A DNA stretch of 64,000 nucleotides from CAILUG01 sp903844415 (GTDB lineage Bacteria > Pseudomonadota > Gammaproteobacteria > Pseudomonadales > Pseudohongiellaceae). Both the position numbers and the translations under genes were made by a program. The stretch lies in contig CANJTS010000006.1 in assembly GCA_947477655.1 (NCBI GenBank), forward strand, positions 1-64,000, given 5' to 3'. Below are positions 35,287 to 42,066 of this stretch, one piece after another (position 1 is the stretch's first letter; the number at the start of each line of letters is the position of its first letter). A model generated the notes under the pieces. It saw nothing but the letters and a program-made list of their open reading frames with translations. It did not search any database and was not told the origin of the DNA.

Positions 35287-36207
35287 CTAGATAATCCCTG
35301 GTACAGCACGCCCTGGTACGTGATACCAAGTGCCCTTGTACAACAAAGCCAAAAACAAGCGGGCATCGCCCCATTGAGCGTTGAATTCTTGCATCGGATC
35401 AGCGTCCTGAAACTGTTGCAGGCTACGCCCAGTTTTAAATGCTTCTGCCACTTTTGTATAAGCATGATCGAGCATGGTGGCTTGTGCTTGTAACTTGTCT
35501 AAACCTAGGAGGCCGCCGCTAGCTGCAATAACTTTAGTGTCGGCATTGGCTCTGGCTACCAAGGCTGCGGTCGTTTTTTGCGCGCCACTGATCCAGCCGC
35601 CAGTTACATAGTCGAGCAATGGGTAACTTTCGCCTCCCACCATATCGCCCACCACCAGCACATTGGCCTTAGTGAAATGCACATAAATATCACCATCGGT
35701 AGTGGCCTGACTGACAAAACCGTATTCAATGATTTCATTACCAAAAGTCATGCTGTCGGTTTTGTAGAAAGTACGATTGGCGCGAGCGGCTGCCGGCATC
35801 GGCAAATAGCTCTTGTCTTGCCAGTCGACGTAAAAATCAGCACCCTGCCACAGTCGGGTATTTTCGTGCGCAACAATGGGAACATCCTGCGCACCCAACA
35901 AGGCGTTGAGGCCACAGTGTTCTGCGCGCCAGTTGGTATTAAACAAAGCACTGATGGGAAGATTGCCACTGATACGGTTAATTTCTGCCAACAATGCGGC
36001 GGCGTTTGCCTCGGCACCACCGTTAACAACCACGACCGAATCTGCACCCACCGCGATCACAACATTACTGCCGGCACCACTGAGTAAGGTAAGCCCACCG
36101 CCTAGGTCAGTGCTGCTAAAAATTGCTTGCGCGCTGCCAATGGTAGGCAAGCCCAGTATTACACCGGTAGTTGCAAGGGCTTTGAGGATAACTCTACGAT
36201 TGGTCAT
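35287..36207 (-). CDS. Metallo-beta-lactamase-fold protein with degenerate metal site
   Basis: A 306-residue exported protein (signal peptide ending near GSAQA, with Arg-Arg near the start, so Tat is possible). It has MBL-fold beta-strands (SNVVIAVGADSVVVVNGG) and, where HxHxDH should be, NTNWRAEHCG. So His-His-Asp of the zinc site are replaced by Asn, Arg and Glu and only the last His remains. The next segment, IVAHENTRLW, is typical of a subgroup that has THWHPEQTG there. It is probably non-hydrolytic or binds metal differently. It sits 58 bp upstream of DUF1592 on the same strand. Confidence 0.75.
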   Translation of the reverse strand: MTNRRVILKALATTGVILGLPTIGSAQAIFSSTDLGGGLTLLSGAGSNVVIAVGADSVVVVNGGAEANAAALLAEINRISGNLPISALFNTNWRAEHCGLNALLGAQDVPIVAHENTRLWQGADFYVDWQDKSYLPMPAAARANRTFYKTDSMTFGNEIIEYGFVSQATTDGDIYVHFTKANVLVVGDMVGGESYPLLDYVTGGWISGAQKTTAALVARANADTKVIAASGGLLGLDKLQAQATMLDHAYTKVAEAFKTGRSLQQFQDADPMQEFNAQWGDARLFLALLYKGTWYHVPGRAVPGII

Positions 36208-36293
36208 AAGTTTTTGTAATACCTGCTAAAACTGACTGTATTCTAGCCCTCAAACTAGCGGCAACTGCGTAAATTTTGTGAAACGTATTTGAC

Positions 36294-36325
36294 CTGAAAC
36301 TTAGCCGGTCTGAAACTTAGCCGGC
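36294..36325. repeat. 16-bp tandem duplication
   Basis: CTGAAACTTAGCCGGT at 36294-36309 is repeated once with a final C (36310-36325), in the 213-bp gap upstream of the MBL-fold gene. Confidence 0.85.
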
Positions 36326-36420
36326 TTACCCGCGTCATTTTTACCAGTTGGTTTCTAGTTCAACCCACCTGCAACACTATGGGCTTGGCTGCGTTAAGCA
36401 AGAAGCCCAAAAAGCCGGCC

Positions 36421-37128
36421 TTATTCAAACACCGGCACTTGCAATCCTCTTTCCTGTAAATGCTGATCGTAGATGCCTTCACTGCACGAATATTCCATGA
36501 TCGGAGTGGTGGGTGAATAGGCCAGTGTCCCGGTGACTGTTACCGGCTGAGTATATAAACGGTCATCGGTCAACGTTAATACATTGGTAAGGAAGCGGTT
36601 ACTGACTCCATCAGCATCGGTGCGAGTTGCGACCGTAATACGCTCTACCAGAGTTGCCGCATCGGTATTGGGCAAACGCCGCATGTAGGGGTATTCACGT
36701 AGATAAGAGGTTTCAACTACCAGGGTTTCACCTTCCCAGTGCCCAACCGAGTAACCCATGCCCGTGTGCAAGATGGGGTCGGGACGTGGATGACCTTCCA
36801 TGTAAATCTTGCGGTATTGGAAATAACCTTCCCAGAACATATTGATAAAACTCTCGGTTTGGATAATTTCGACCGGGAACGGGGCGCCCCAGATACTTCT
36901 GGGCAAACCCGGCGATACACACCAGCCACCCGGATCATCTTCCACGGCAAAAGCGGCGAGATAATCATCAGCCTGTTTTTTTCCATAATCGGTAAATGGC
37001 AAAGGATTAGGTGTTTGCCCCCCACCCTGACCAAAAGCAGGAAACCATAACCCGTTTAAATCAGGCTGGGCGCTGGCGCCGCAACTAACACTGGCAAGTA
37101 GCAAAGCACGCAGAAGAGTTTTTCTCAT
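36421..37128 (-). CDS. Exported protein of unknown family, copy 1
   Basis: A 235-residue protein with signal peptide (cut near GASAQ, residue 21). It shares an ordered set of motifs with the protein at 37472-38212: GWCVSPGLP, a PVEI hydrophobic strand, R-x-I-x-x-x-x-HPR/P, MGYSVGHWEGETLVVET and a closing EYSC segment. A similar pattern occurs in a group of hypothetical exported proteins of marine gammaproteobacteria, mostly near DUF1592 or TonB genes. I do not know the function. Two conserved Cys suggest one disulphide. Confidence 0.8.
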   Translation of the reverse strand: MRKTLLRALLLASVSCGASAQPDLNGLWFPAFGQGGGQTPNPLPFTDYGKKQADDYLAAFAVEDDPGGWCVSPGLPRSIWGAPFPVEIIQTESFINMFWEGYFQYRKIYMEGHPRPDPILHTGMGYSVGHWEGETLVVETSYLREYPYMRRLPNTDAATLVERITVATRTDADGVSNRFLTNVLTLTDDRLYTQPVTVTGTLAYSPTTPIMEYSCSEGIYDQHLQERGLQVPVFE

Positions 37129-37471
37129 AGTTAGGCTCTTGATATAACTGTGTTGATAATCAGAATTTGGCGCCCTCGCACATGCAGTGCGTTCAGCAAT
37201 GGTGAGGCGTTATCTGCATGCAGAACATCTGCCAAGTATTGACTGAAAATCAGGGCCATAACATTTCACCGACTATTATTATTGTAGGTTGGCGAACTTG
37301 CATTGCAAGCTGCGAAATGAAGGTCGACTTTAGCACAACAGCACAGGCATTGGGATAAGTGAAGCGAGTGGGTCGAAAGGTTAGCCTGCTCGTCTTTACT
37401 TGCCAGCGATTGACATACAAGGCGCTCACCTCGCATATTTGAAGGCGAATAAAACCCCTCGAGATAAGCTT
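37129..37471. other. Divergent intergenic region between two paralogous exported-protein genes
   Basis: 343 bp between divergently transcribed paralogues, so promoters for both should lie here. No clear -35/-10 pair or operator was found by eye. Nothing else recognised. The open frame could extend the right-hand gene to 37400, but the signal peptide argues for the ATG at 37472. Confidence 0.5.
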
Positions 37472-38212
37472 ATGTTAGGTCGTTTGATCTGGACACTTTG
37501 CAAGTGTACCGCCGCGTTTACGCTACCGTTTGTGTCACTTAGTCAGGCTGCTGAATCGCCTCAGGATTTCACTGGCGTTTGGCTCGCTTTCGCCAGCGAA
37601 ACAGCTATCAGTACCCGTGATATCTTGACACCAGAAGGCGCAACCTTGGTGGCTGATTTCACGGCTCTTTACCCCAATATGGTGGAGCCCGCATCATACT
37701 GCGTGACGCCCGGCATGCCCGCCACCATGACATCTATGGAGGGTTACCCTATAGAACTTTTTCACTCTGCCAACCGCCTTACCATGGTGGCCGAAAATCA
37801 AAAGCAGGTGCGGCGCATTTTTTTGGACGATCGCGATCATCCTGCCGATTACTCAGCTTCGCGTATGGGCCACAGTATTGGCGCCTGGGAAGGCAACACT
37901 CTGGTGATAAATACCGTTGGGCTGGCTGAGAATTTTATAGGACTAATGCCCAGCACCGAGACCACCACCATCATAGAACGGGTGACCAAAATTACCCGCG
38001 CGCAGGTCACTGCACAGCCAAATGGATTTATCACCACTTCGCCCCTTGGCGACGACGTCTTAGCGATTAACCTCACCATTAGCGATCCTGCCTTGTATGC
38101 AAAATCACAAACTGTGACAGTGTATTACCAGCGTATCGAAGACACTGGCCTTGTTAAATTCGACTGTTCGTATGACTTATGGCAACAAGCACTTAAAGAA
38201 GCAAATCAATAA
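37472..38212 (+). CDS. Exported protein of unknown family, copy 2
   Basis: A 246-residue protein with a signal peptide (start at the ATG 37472; cut near SQAAE). Motifs matching copy 1 are YCVTPGMP, YPIELFHS, VRRIFLDDRDHP, MGHSIGAWEGNTLVINT and a C-terminal KFDCSYD. The pair is divergent, so they may be controlled together. The final bases TAATG overlap the ATG of a possible 53-codon gene. Function unknown. Confidence 0.8.
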   Translation: MLGRLIWTLCKCTAAFTLPFVSLSQAAESPQDFTGVWLAFASETAISTRDILTPEGATLVADFTALYPNMVEPASYCVTPGMPATMTSMEGYPIELFHSANRLTMVAENQKQVRRIFLDDRDHPADYSASRMGHSIGAWEGNTLVINTVGLAENFIGLMPSTETTTIIERVTKITRAQVTAQPNGFITTSPLGDDVLAINLTISDPALYAKSQTVTVYYQRIEDTGLVKFDCSYDLWQQALKEANQ

Positions 38213-38373
38213 TGGCAGATAAAAAAAACCGAAGTTTGCTGAGCAATGCTTCGGTTTTTGACGACCCCTTTGACGACTACTTTGACGACTACTCTGACGA
38301 CCCCTTGAGCGACCTAAAAAAAGTAGGGCCGTTAAAAACGGATCAGGGTTTTTTGACAATAAATAACAACTGA
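38212..38373 (+). CDS. Possible 53-residue Asp-rich repeat peptide
   Basis: An ATG at 38212 overlaps the previous stop (TAATG), which would couple translation. The frame codes 53 residues with four in-frame FDD(P/Y)-like units near residues 16-31 (FDDPFDDYFDDYSDDP). The underlying DNA is a 12-bp repeat, so the period keeps the frame. Against it: a terminator-like hairpin (38223-38259) lies within the coding part, and its end overlaps the convergent methyltransferase-like gene by 31 bp. It could be a real acidic peptide or chance. Confidence 0.3.
   Translation: MADKKNRSLLSNASVFDDPFDDYFDDYSDDPLSDLKKVGPLKTDQGFLTINNN
38223..38259. terminator. Hairpin with A/T flanks, likely terminator
   Basis: AAAAACCGAAG pairs with CTTCGGTTTTT around a 14-base loop. 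The A-run and T-run at its ends allow termination in both directions. It would end the copy-2 exported-protein transcript, unless the 53-codon frame is genuinely expressed. Confidence 0.7.
38257..38304. repeat. 12-bp tandem repeat, four units
   Basis: Units TTTGACGACCCC, TTTGACGACTAC, TTTGACGACTAC and TCTGACGACCCC run head to tail, followed by a partial unit. Codon-length multiples keep any reading frame constant. Confidence 0.9.
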
Positions 38374-39071
38374 TCAGTTGCTTGACCCAAGGAGTCATCA
38401 CTGGAGGACAGTGAGTGATCATCGGCAGCGTTGTTGAGCAGATCGGACTCAGTCACAATTTCAAAACCAACTTTGACAAGATATTCACGCACCACAGCAG
38501 CTGGAATTCTGTGCAGGTCATTGTTGGCTGCGCCCGCAGTGCCTTCATGATCGATGATGGCAGCAACACCGCCAGACTTCAGCACATTAAAGATATCAGC
38601 CAAAAACGCGGTCGCACCTTCATCACCACGAAAATTAAAAGCATCGTGGAAGTTCAAGGCAGTAACCGCTGCATCTGCAGTACCGGCTGGCATTTCTGCC
38701 ATGGGCACAAACATCGGCTCGACATTGCCAAGACTGGCAGCGAGATCTCGCTGAGCCTGGCCATTGTTGTTTTGCAGAGCGCGGGCACCAAACTGTGATA
38801 ATACTTTTCCTTGTGGACCTACAGCAGCGGAAAGCACAGTGCTAAACCAACCACCGCCTGCCGAAACATCGACTACAGTCCAGCCTTCCTGCACGCCTAG
38901 CGCTTCCATGGTTTCCATAGGTTTACGGGCAGCATCTCGATCTTTATCAGCTTGCGGACGGGAAGGAGAAGCCATTTTTTCTGCGAAATCTGCGGGCAAG
39001 GCCATCGCAAAAGTAGACAAGCCCAAGGTTAGCATTACAGCGAAACCAGCTTTTTTGACGAATTTATTCAT
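38343..39071 (-). CDS. Exported SAM-methyltransferase-like protein
   Basis: A 242-residue protein with a signal peptide (cut near AMALPADF, residue 25). The body has a methyltransferase-like strand (GWTVVDVSAGGGWFSTVLSAAVG) preceded by RPQADKDRDAARKPMETMEALG, and further LKSGGVAAIIDHEG and a C-terminal LLFIVKKP. This is a known group of exported proteins resembling class I methyltransferases. As SAM is not normally periplasmic, its chemistry there is unclear. Single-gene unit; GGGGAAT precedes the ATG. Confidence 0.85.
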   Translation of the reverse strand: MNKFVKKAGFAVMLTLGLSTFAMALPADFAEKMASPSRPQADKDRDAARKPMETMEALGVQEGWTVVDVSAGGGWFSTVLSAAVGPQGKVLSQFGARALQNNNGQAQRDLAASLGNVEPMFVPMAEMPAGTADAAVTALNFHDAFNFRGDEGATAFLADIFNVLKSGGVAAIIDHEGTAGAANNDLHRIPAAVVREYLVKVGFEIVTESDLLNNAADDHSLSSSDDSLGQATDQLLFIVKKP

Positions 39072-39377
39072 TTTATTCCCCTAAATTACTTCCGATGATT
39101 AGACAAAAAATTCTTGCACGCAAAAACACTTGAAGACTGCGTTTGCGGCGGCACAAACTAAACCACAGCACTTTAACAATCAAGACGGACCGTGTTGCAA
39201 CAGCGAATTTAATTATTAATGCGCATTATTTATAGTAAATCTTAATATGGATGCGGCGCGAAAGATGAACGAAGAATTGAACAGGTTGTGTATGGAGGCT
39301 TCGCTGCAACTTGGGCAGCCTTGGTAATTTGCACAAGGGCAATGCCTACAGGCATCACCCTTGCTGAAAAATGTTGA
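39072..39377. other. Intergenic region, nothing recognised
   Basis: 306 bp between the methyltransferase-like gene and a tiny Lys-rich gene. It is AT-rich, with a short GCAATGCCTACAGGCATCACC stretch near 39338-39358 containing a weak hairpin (ATGCCTACAGGCAT). This could be the terminator of the small gene on the minus strand, though the T-run is poor. Confidence 0.4.
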
Positions 39378-39473
39378 TTAACTTTTCTTGGCGACTTTAT
39401 CAGCCTTTTTTTCTTTTTTAGTTTTTAAAGGTTTTTTCTTGGTCTCTTTTTTCTTTTCCATGCCCTTTGCCAT
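39378..39473 (-). CDS. 31-residue Lys-rich protein
   Basis: The frame starts MAKGMEKKKETKKKP and ends KVAKKS, with 17 Lys in 31 residues. GAGG lies 10 bp upstream of the ATG. Similar tiny Lys-rich proteins (pattern KKETKKKP-x-KT-x-KEKR-x-KKAKK) are frequent in gammaproteobacteria, to my recollection. They have no known function; nucleic-acid binding is plausible from charge alone. Confidence 0.65.
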   Translation of the reverse strand: MAKGMEKKKETKKKPLKTKKEKKADKVAKKS

Positions 39474-39619
39474 ATCGTAAGCCTCGCTTGTTTTAGAAAT
39501 TTAAAAAATTTGTTGCTGCCCGGAATGATTTGCGGCAACAGTGCAGACTATAACATGCCAACTCGCTGGCAAAAATGTCTTGTTACAACCCTTATCAAAC
39601 ACATTTTTTTTGCCAACAT

Positions 39620-40330
39620 TTAATTGAGCGTGAAGCTGCTCAACAGAACCAACCCGAACATCAGCGCTACCGCCGTACCAATGGTAAAAAGAAAGATCAG
39701 ATAGGCCATTTTCAGGAGTTGATATTTTGTGGCTAACACCTGGCCCATGGCATGTATCTGTCTAATCATATTGTCATACAGCACATCGCCATCGTCCATC
39801 AGCATATGCATCCCAGCTTCAAAGTCAGGCAGCGGCATCTTGCAGAAATTACCAAAGAAAAGAATGCTGGCACGATTTTCACGAATATCTTCCAACGATA
39901 CTGTGCTAAGACTAAGGCGAGGTCGCGAAGAAATGATGGCAAAAGTCAGTGAAATCATCCCGCCCAGTAACAACACTAAGGCCGGTATAAATTCCAAGCC
40001 CAAACTTTGGATACGGGGCACGATAAGGGCAATGACTATCGAAATAATGACACCATTTATGCTAATGAGCATACTGGCCTTGCCATCAGCAAGTTGGCTG
40101 AGTTGGATATTGTTTTGAAAGGTGACTCGAAACAACGTTTCGATGCCACGTCCCAAATTTTTATCTCGGCCCTTTTTCTTTTTTTTCGGCTTTTCATCGT
40201 CTGCAATTGCCGAACCGGTTGATAACTCTGGTAAGTTTTGTATTACGGTATTAGAACTTTCTTCAAGCACTGTCTTATCCTCAACGTACTGGAGCATATC
40301 CCTACGTATGCCAAGCCGAGTTTGTAGCAT
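39620..40330 (-). CDS. PycTM (Pycsar effector-like, DUF5706) membrane protein
   Basis: A 236-residue protein. After ~65 charged residues it has the PycTM pattern: NNIQLSQLADGKASMLISINGVIISIVIAL (residues 73-102), helix 113-134 ending TFAIISSRPRL, ILFFGNFCKM (156-165), then DVLYDNMIRQIHAMGQVLATKYQLLKMAY and a final helix to 232. In Pycsar defence this domain disrupts the membrane when cyclic pyrimidine nucleotides appear. No PycC-type cyclase is adjacent here, and the N-terminus lacks an HD domain. So it is an orphan member, possibly housekeeping. Start could also be the ATG at 40297. Confidence 0.83.
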   Translation of the reverse strand: MLQTRLGIRRDMLQYVEDKTVLEESSNTVIQNLPELSTGSAIADDEKPKKKKKGRDKNLGRGIETLFRVTFQNNIQLSQLADGKASMLISINGVIISIVIALIVPRIQSLGLEFIPALVLLLGGMISLTFAIISSRPRLSLSTVSLEDIRENRASILFFGNFCKMPLPDFEAGMHMLMDDGDVLYDNMIRQIHAMGQVLATKYQLLKMAYLIFLFTIGTAVALMFGLVLLSSFTLN

Positions 40331-40369
40331 TTGGTACTAGCTTACAAAATTGGCTGGACGACATTATTA

Positions 40370-40975
40370 TTAATTCTGGTTACACGATCTTATCATCAGC
40401 TTACGTCGCCACCATAACAACACACAAACTCCAATACAGGCAACAACCATAGCCAGCGGAAACAACACCGCGGTTAAGTTACGATTTTCTAGGGCAACTA
40501 CAGATAAAGCGCTGCGCACGGCAAAAACAAAATAGAACTGCAAACTTTCTTCATGCGGATTTTGGTATGCCTTGCGTAAGGTTGGACCGAAGCCGAGCGC
40601 GTCAACTGCGGTGAGTATTACTACCGACCACAAGGGATCTGCAGTAAAAAACCAGACCGGCAATGAAAGCAATGCCGTCAGTAAAAAACTCCAATCTGCG
40701 CCTGTAATGCTGATATCGGTGCGCAATATAAATGCCAGCCAGGTTACATAGATTGTAATCGCAGCAGACACCGCCGTTGGCCATGCTCCTGCGCCGCCAT
40801 TGGCAGCCAGTTGAGCAAAAAATACGACCGTGGTTGTAATGCTCCAGATCAGCCAGGAAAAAAAATGCGGCTTGATGTTGCCGTTCTTAATGGCCGAAAT
40901 ATAAGGCAAATAGGCCACGATCGTTAACAAGATTGCAGCAAGGCTGGCGAGTTGGAAAAAATTAATTGGCGTCAT
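40370..40975 (-). CDS. Membrane protein, PQ-loop/SemiSWEET-like
   Basis: A 201-residue protein with about seven helices. The first two read LTIVAYLPYISAIKNGNIKPHFFSWLIWS, resembling PQ-loop proteins, where a Pro in the first helix precedes a short loop and a Trp-rich second helix. The second half (AVDALGFGPTLRKAYQNP) repeats this pattern, so two triple-helix units are likely. This suggests transport of a small solute; none can be named. It is 39 bp upstream of the PycTM gene on the same strand. Confidence 0.7.
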   Translation of the reverse strand: MTPINFFQLASLAAILLTIVAYLPYISAIKNGNIKPHFFSWLIWSITTTVVFFAQLAANGGAGAWPTAVSAAITIYVTWLAFILRTDISITGADWSFLLTALLSLPVWFFTADPLWSVVILTAVDALGFGPTLRKAYQNPHEESLQFYFVFAVRSALSVVALENRNLTAVLFPLAMVVACIGVCVLLWWRRKLMIRSCNQN

Positions 40976-41005
40976 ACAACAGGCGCTAGGCTGCTGGTGT
41001 AAAAA

Positions 41006-41662
41006 TCAGACACCTTTTTTTAACACCTGCCCTGCCATCGACCAGGGCTGACCCGAATCTAACATTGTATCTCCCACAATATCGGGCCCGGCGTAGTGCT
41101 CCAGATAACTGGGGATTGATTTGAGTCCATTAGCATATTCGTTAAAAAGTTTCGCATTAGTTGAAAAGGCGAGTAAAGGCTGCGGCACTTTACTAGCAAA
41201 TTCTAGCGCTTTTTCCACTCTTGCATCCCATTCGGTTCCTAATCTGAGCACGTCCGATCCCCCGATGGTGCCACGACAAAGTGGCGACTTGCAGCGACAT
41301 ACAAGTTTACCCGTTAGATTTAAACTGCCGTATTCACAGGTGACAGGATCACCCGGTTGTAAATCACGCACCGCTATTTCAAAACCACGATCGACCCCCA
41401 ACATGGCAGGGTCACAACTATGATTGATGTAACGACCCGCATCCCAGCACAATACATAATTGGCATCTACATCGAGGTAGGCGTATCGGCCAAGCACATC
41501 ATGATAGGCCGCTGGCAAACTGGCAGCATCGGTCTGTGAATAAATACGATCAAACTGACATAGCGTCCAGATCAAGGTACCGCGCGGAATGAAACGTGTT
41601 GCAACAACGCCAAAACCAATCTCTGTGCTGATGAAACGCATTTCTGTATCGGGGTGAATCAT
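41006..41662 (-). CDS. SET-domain protein (protein-lysine methyltransferase-like)
   Basis: A 218-residue protein. The SET core has GFGVVATRFIPRGTLIW near residues 16-32, RYINHSCDPAM (SAM and active site) near 77-87 and VTCEYGSLN. It is followed by a Cys-rich post-SET-like CRCKSPLCRG. SET proteins methylate lysines; bacterial targets are mostly unknown. It stands upstream of the PQ-loop and PycTM genes with a 30-bp gap, so the three may be one operon. Confidence 0.88.
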   Translation of the reverse strand: MIHPDTEMRFISTEIGFGVVATRFIPRGTLIWTLCQFDRIYSQTDAASLPAAYHDVLGRYAYLDVDANYVLCWDAGRYINHSCDPAMLGVDRGFEIAVRDLQPGDPVTCEYGSLNLTGKLVCRCKSPLCRGTIGGSDVLRLGTEWDARVEKALEFASKVPQPLLAFSTNAKLFNEYANGLKSIPSYLEHYAGPDIVGDTMLDSGQPWSMAGQVLKKGV

Positions 41663-42066
41663 GCAAATTTACCTGTTCAGCTTGCTTGTTGAATATAGGG
41701 TTAGGTGCAGTTCAAGCGTGCCGAATATACAGAACGCCGCAGCACTTTGAAAACCCGAACCGATTTAATTTTTTTTTGGTGTTTGTTGGGGGGGTGGATG
41801 GTGGTGGATGGTGGTGGAGAATTTGGTTCTGATACATTTTGCCGTTAGCACGGCAGGTTATTTGCCAGTATTTGATTATTTAGCGTGCATGGAATACTGG
41901 TGAAGTATTCGTCATCCCGGCACAGGCTTGAATCTAGCCCCCGACCCAGAGTTCATCTGCAAATCGATTGGATTCCGGACTGAGCAGGAATGACAGTATA
42001 ATTTGCAATTAAGTACCATTCGACAACCTTGCATTAATACACCTGCCTTTGTCTTCAGAGATTTAA
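41663..42066. other. Intergenic region with G-rich tract and palindromic repeat
   Basis: 404 bp. A G-rich block at 41788-41818 (GGGGGGGTGGATGGTGGTGG) repeats GGTGGATGGT about 2.5 times and could form a G-quadruplex. The segment 41911-41995 runs from GTCATCCCGG to GGAATGAC, imperfectly self-complementary, with GAATCTAG and GATTCCGG inside. It resembles the common short palindromic repeats of proteobacteria (CGTCATTCC...GGAATGACG type). A related decayed copy is at 11047-11132. The promoter of the GH3 operon must lie at the right end, but I found no clear boxes. Confidence 0.5.

Noticed and set aside
38177..38422. Minus-strand frame with GRQSSRQ repeats
   Set aside because: It results from reading the 12-bp DNA repeat backwards and overlaps two real genes; no ribosome site.
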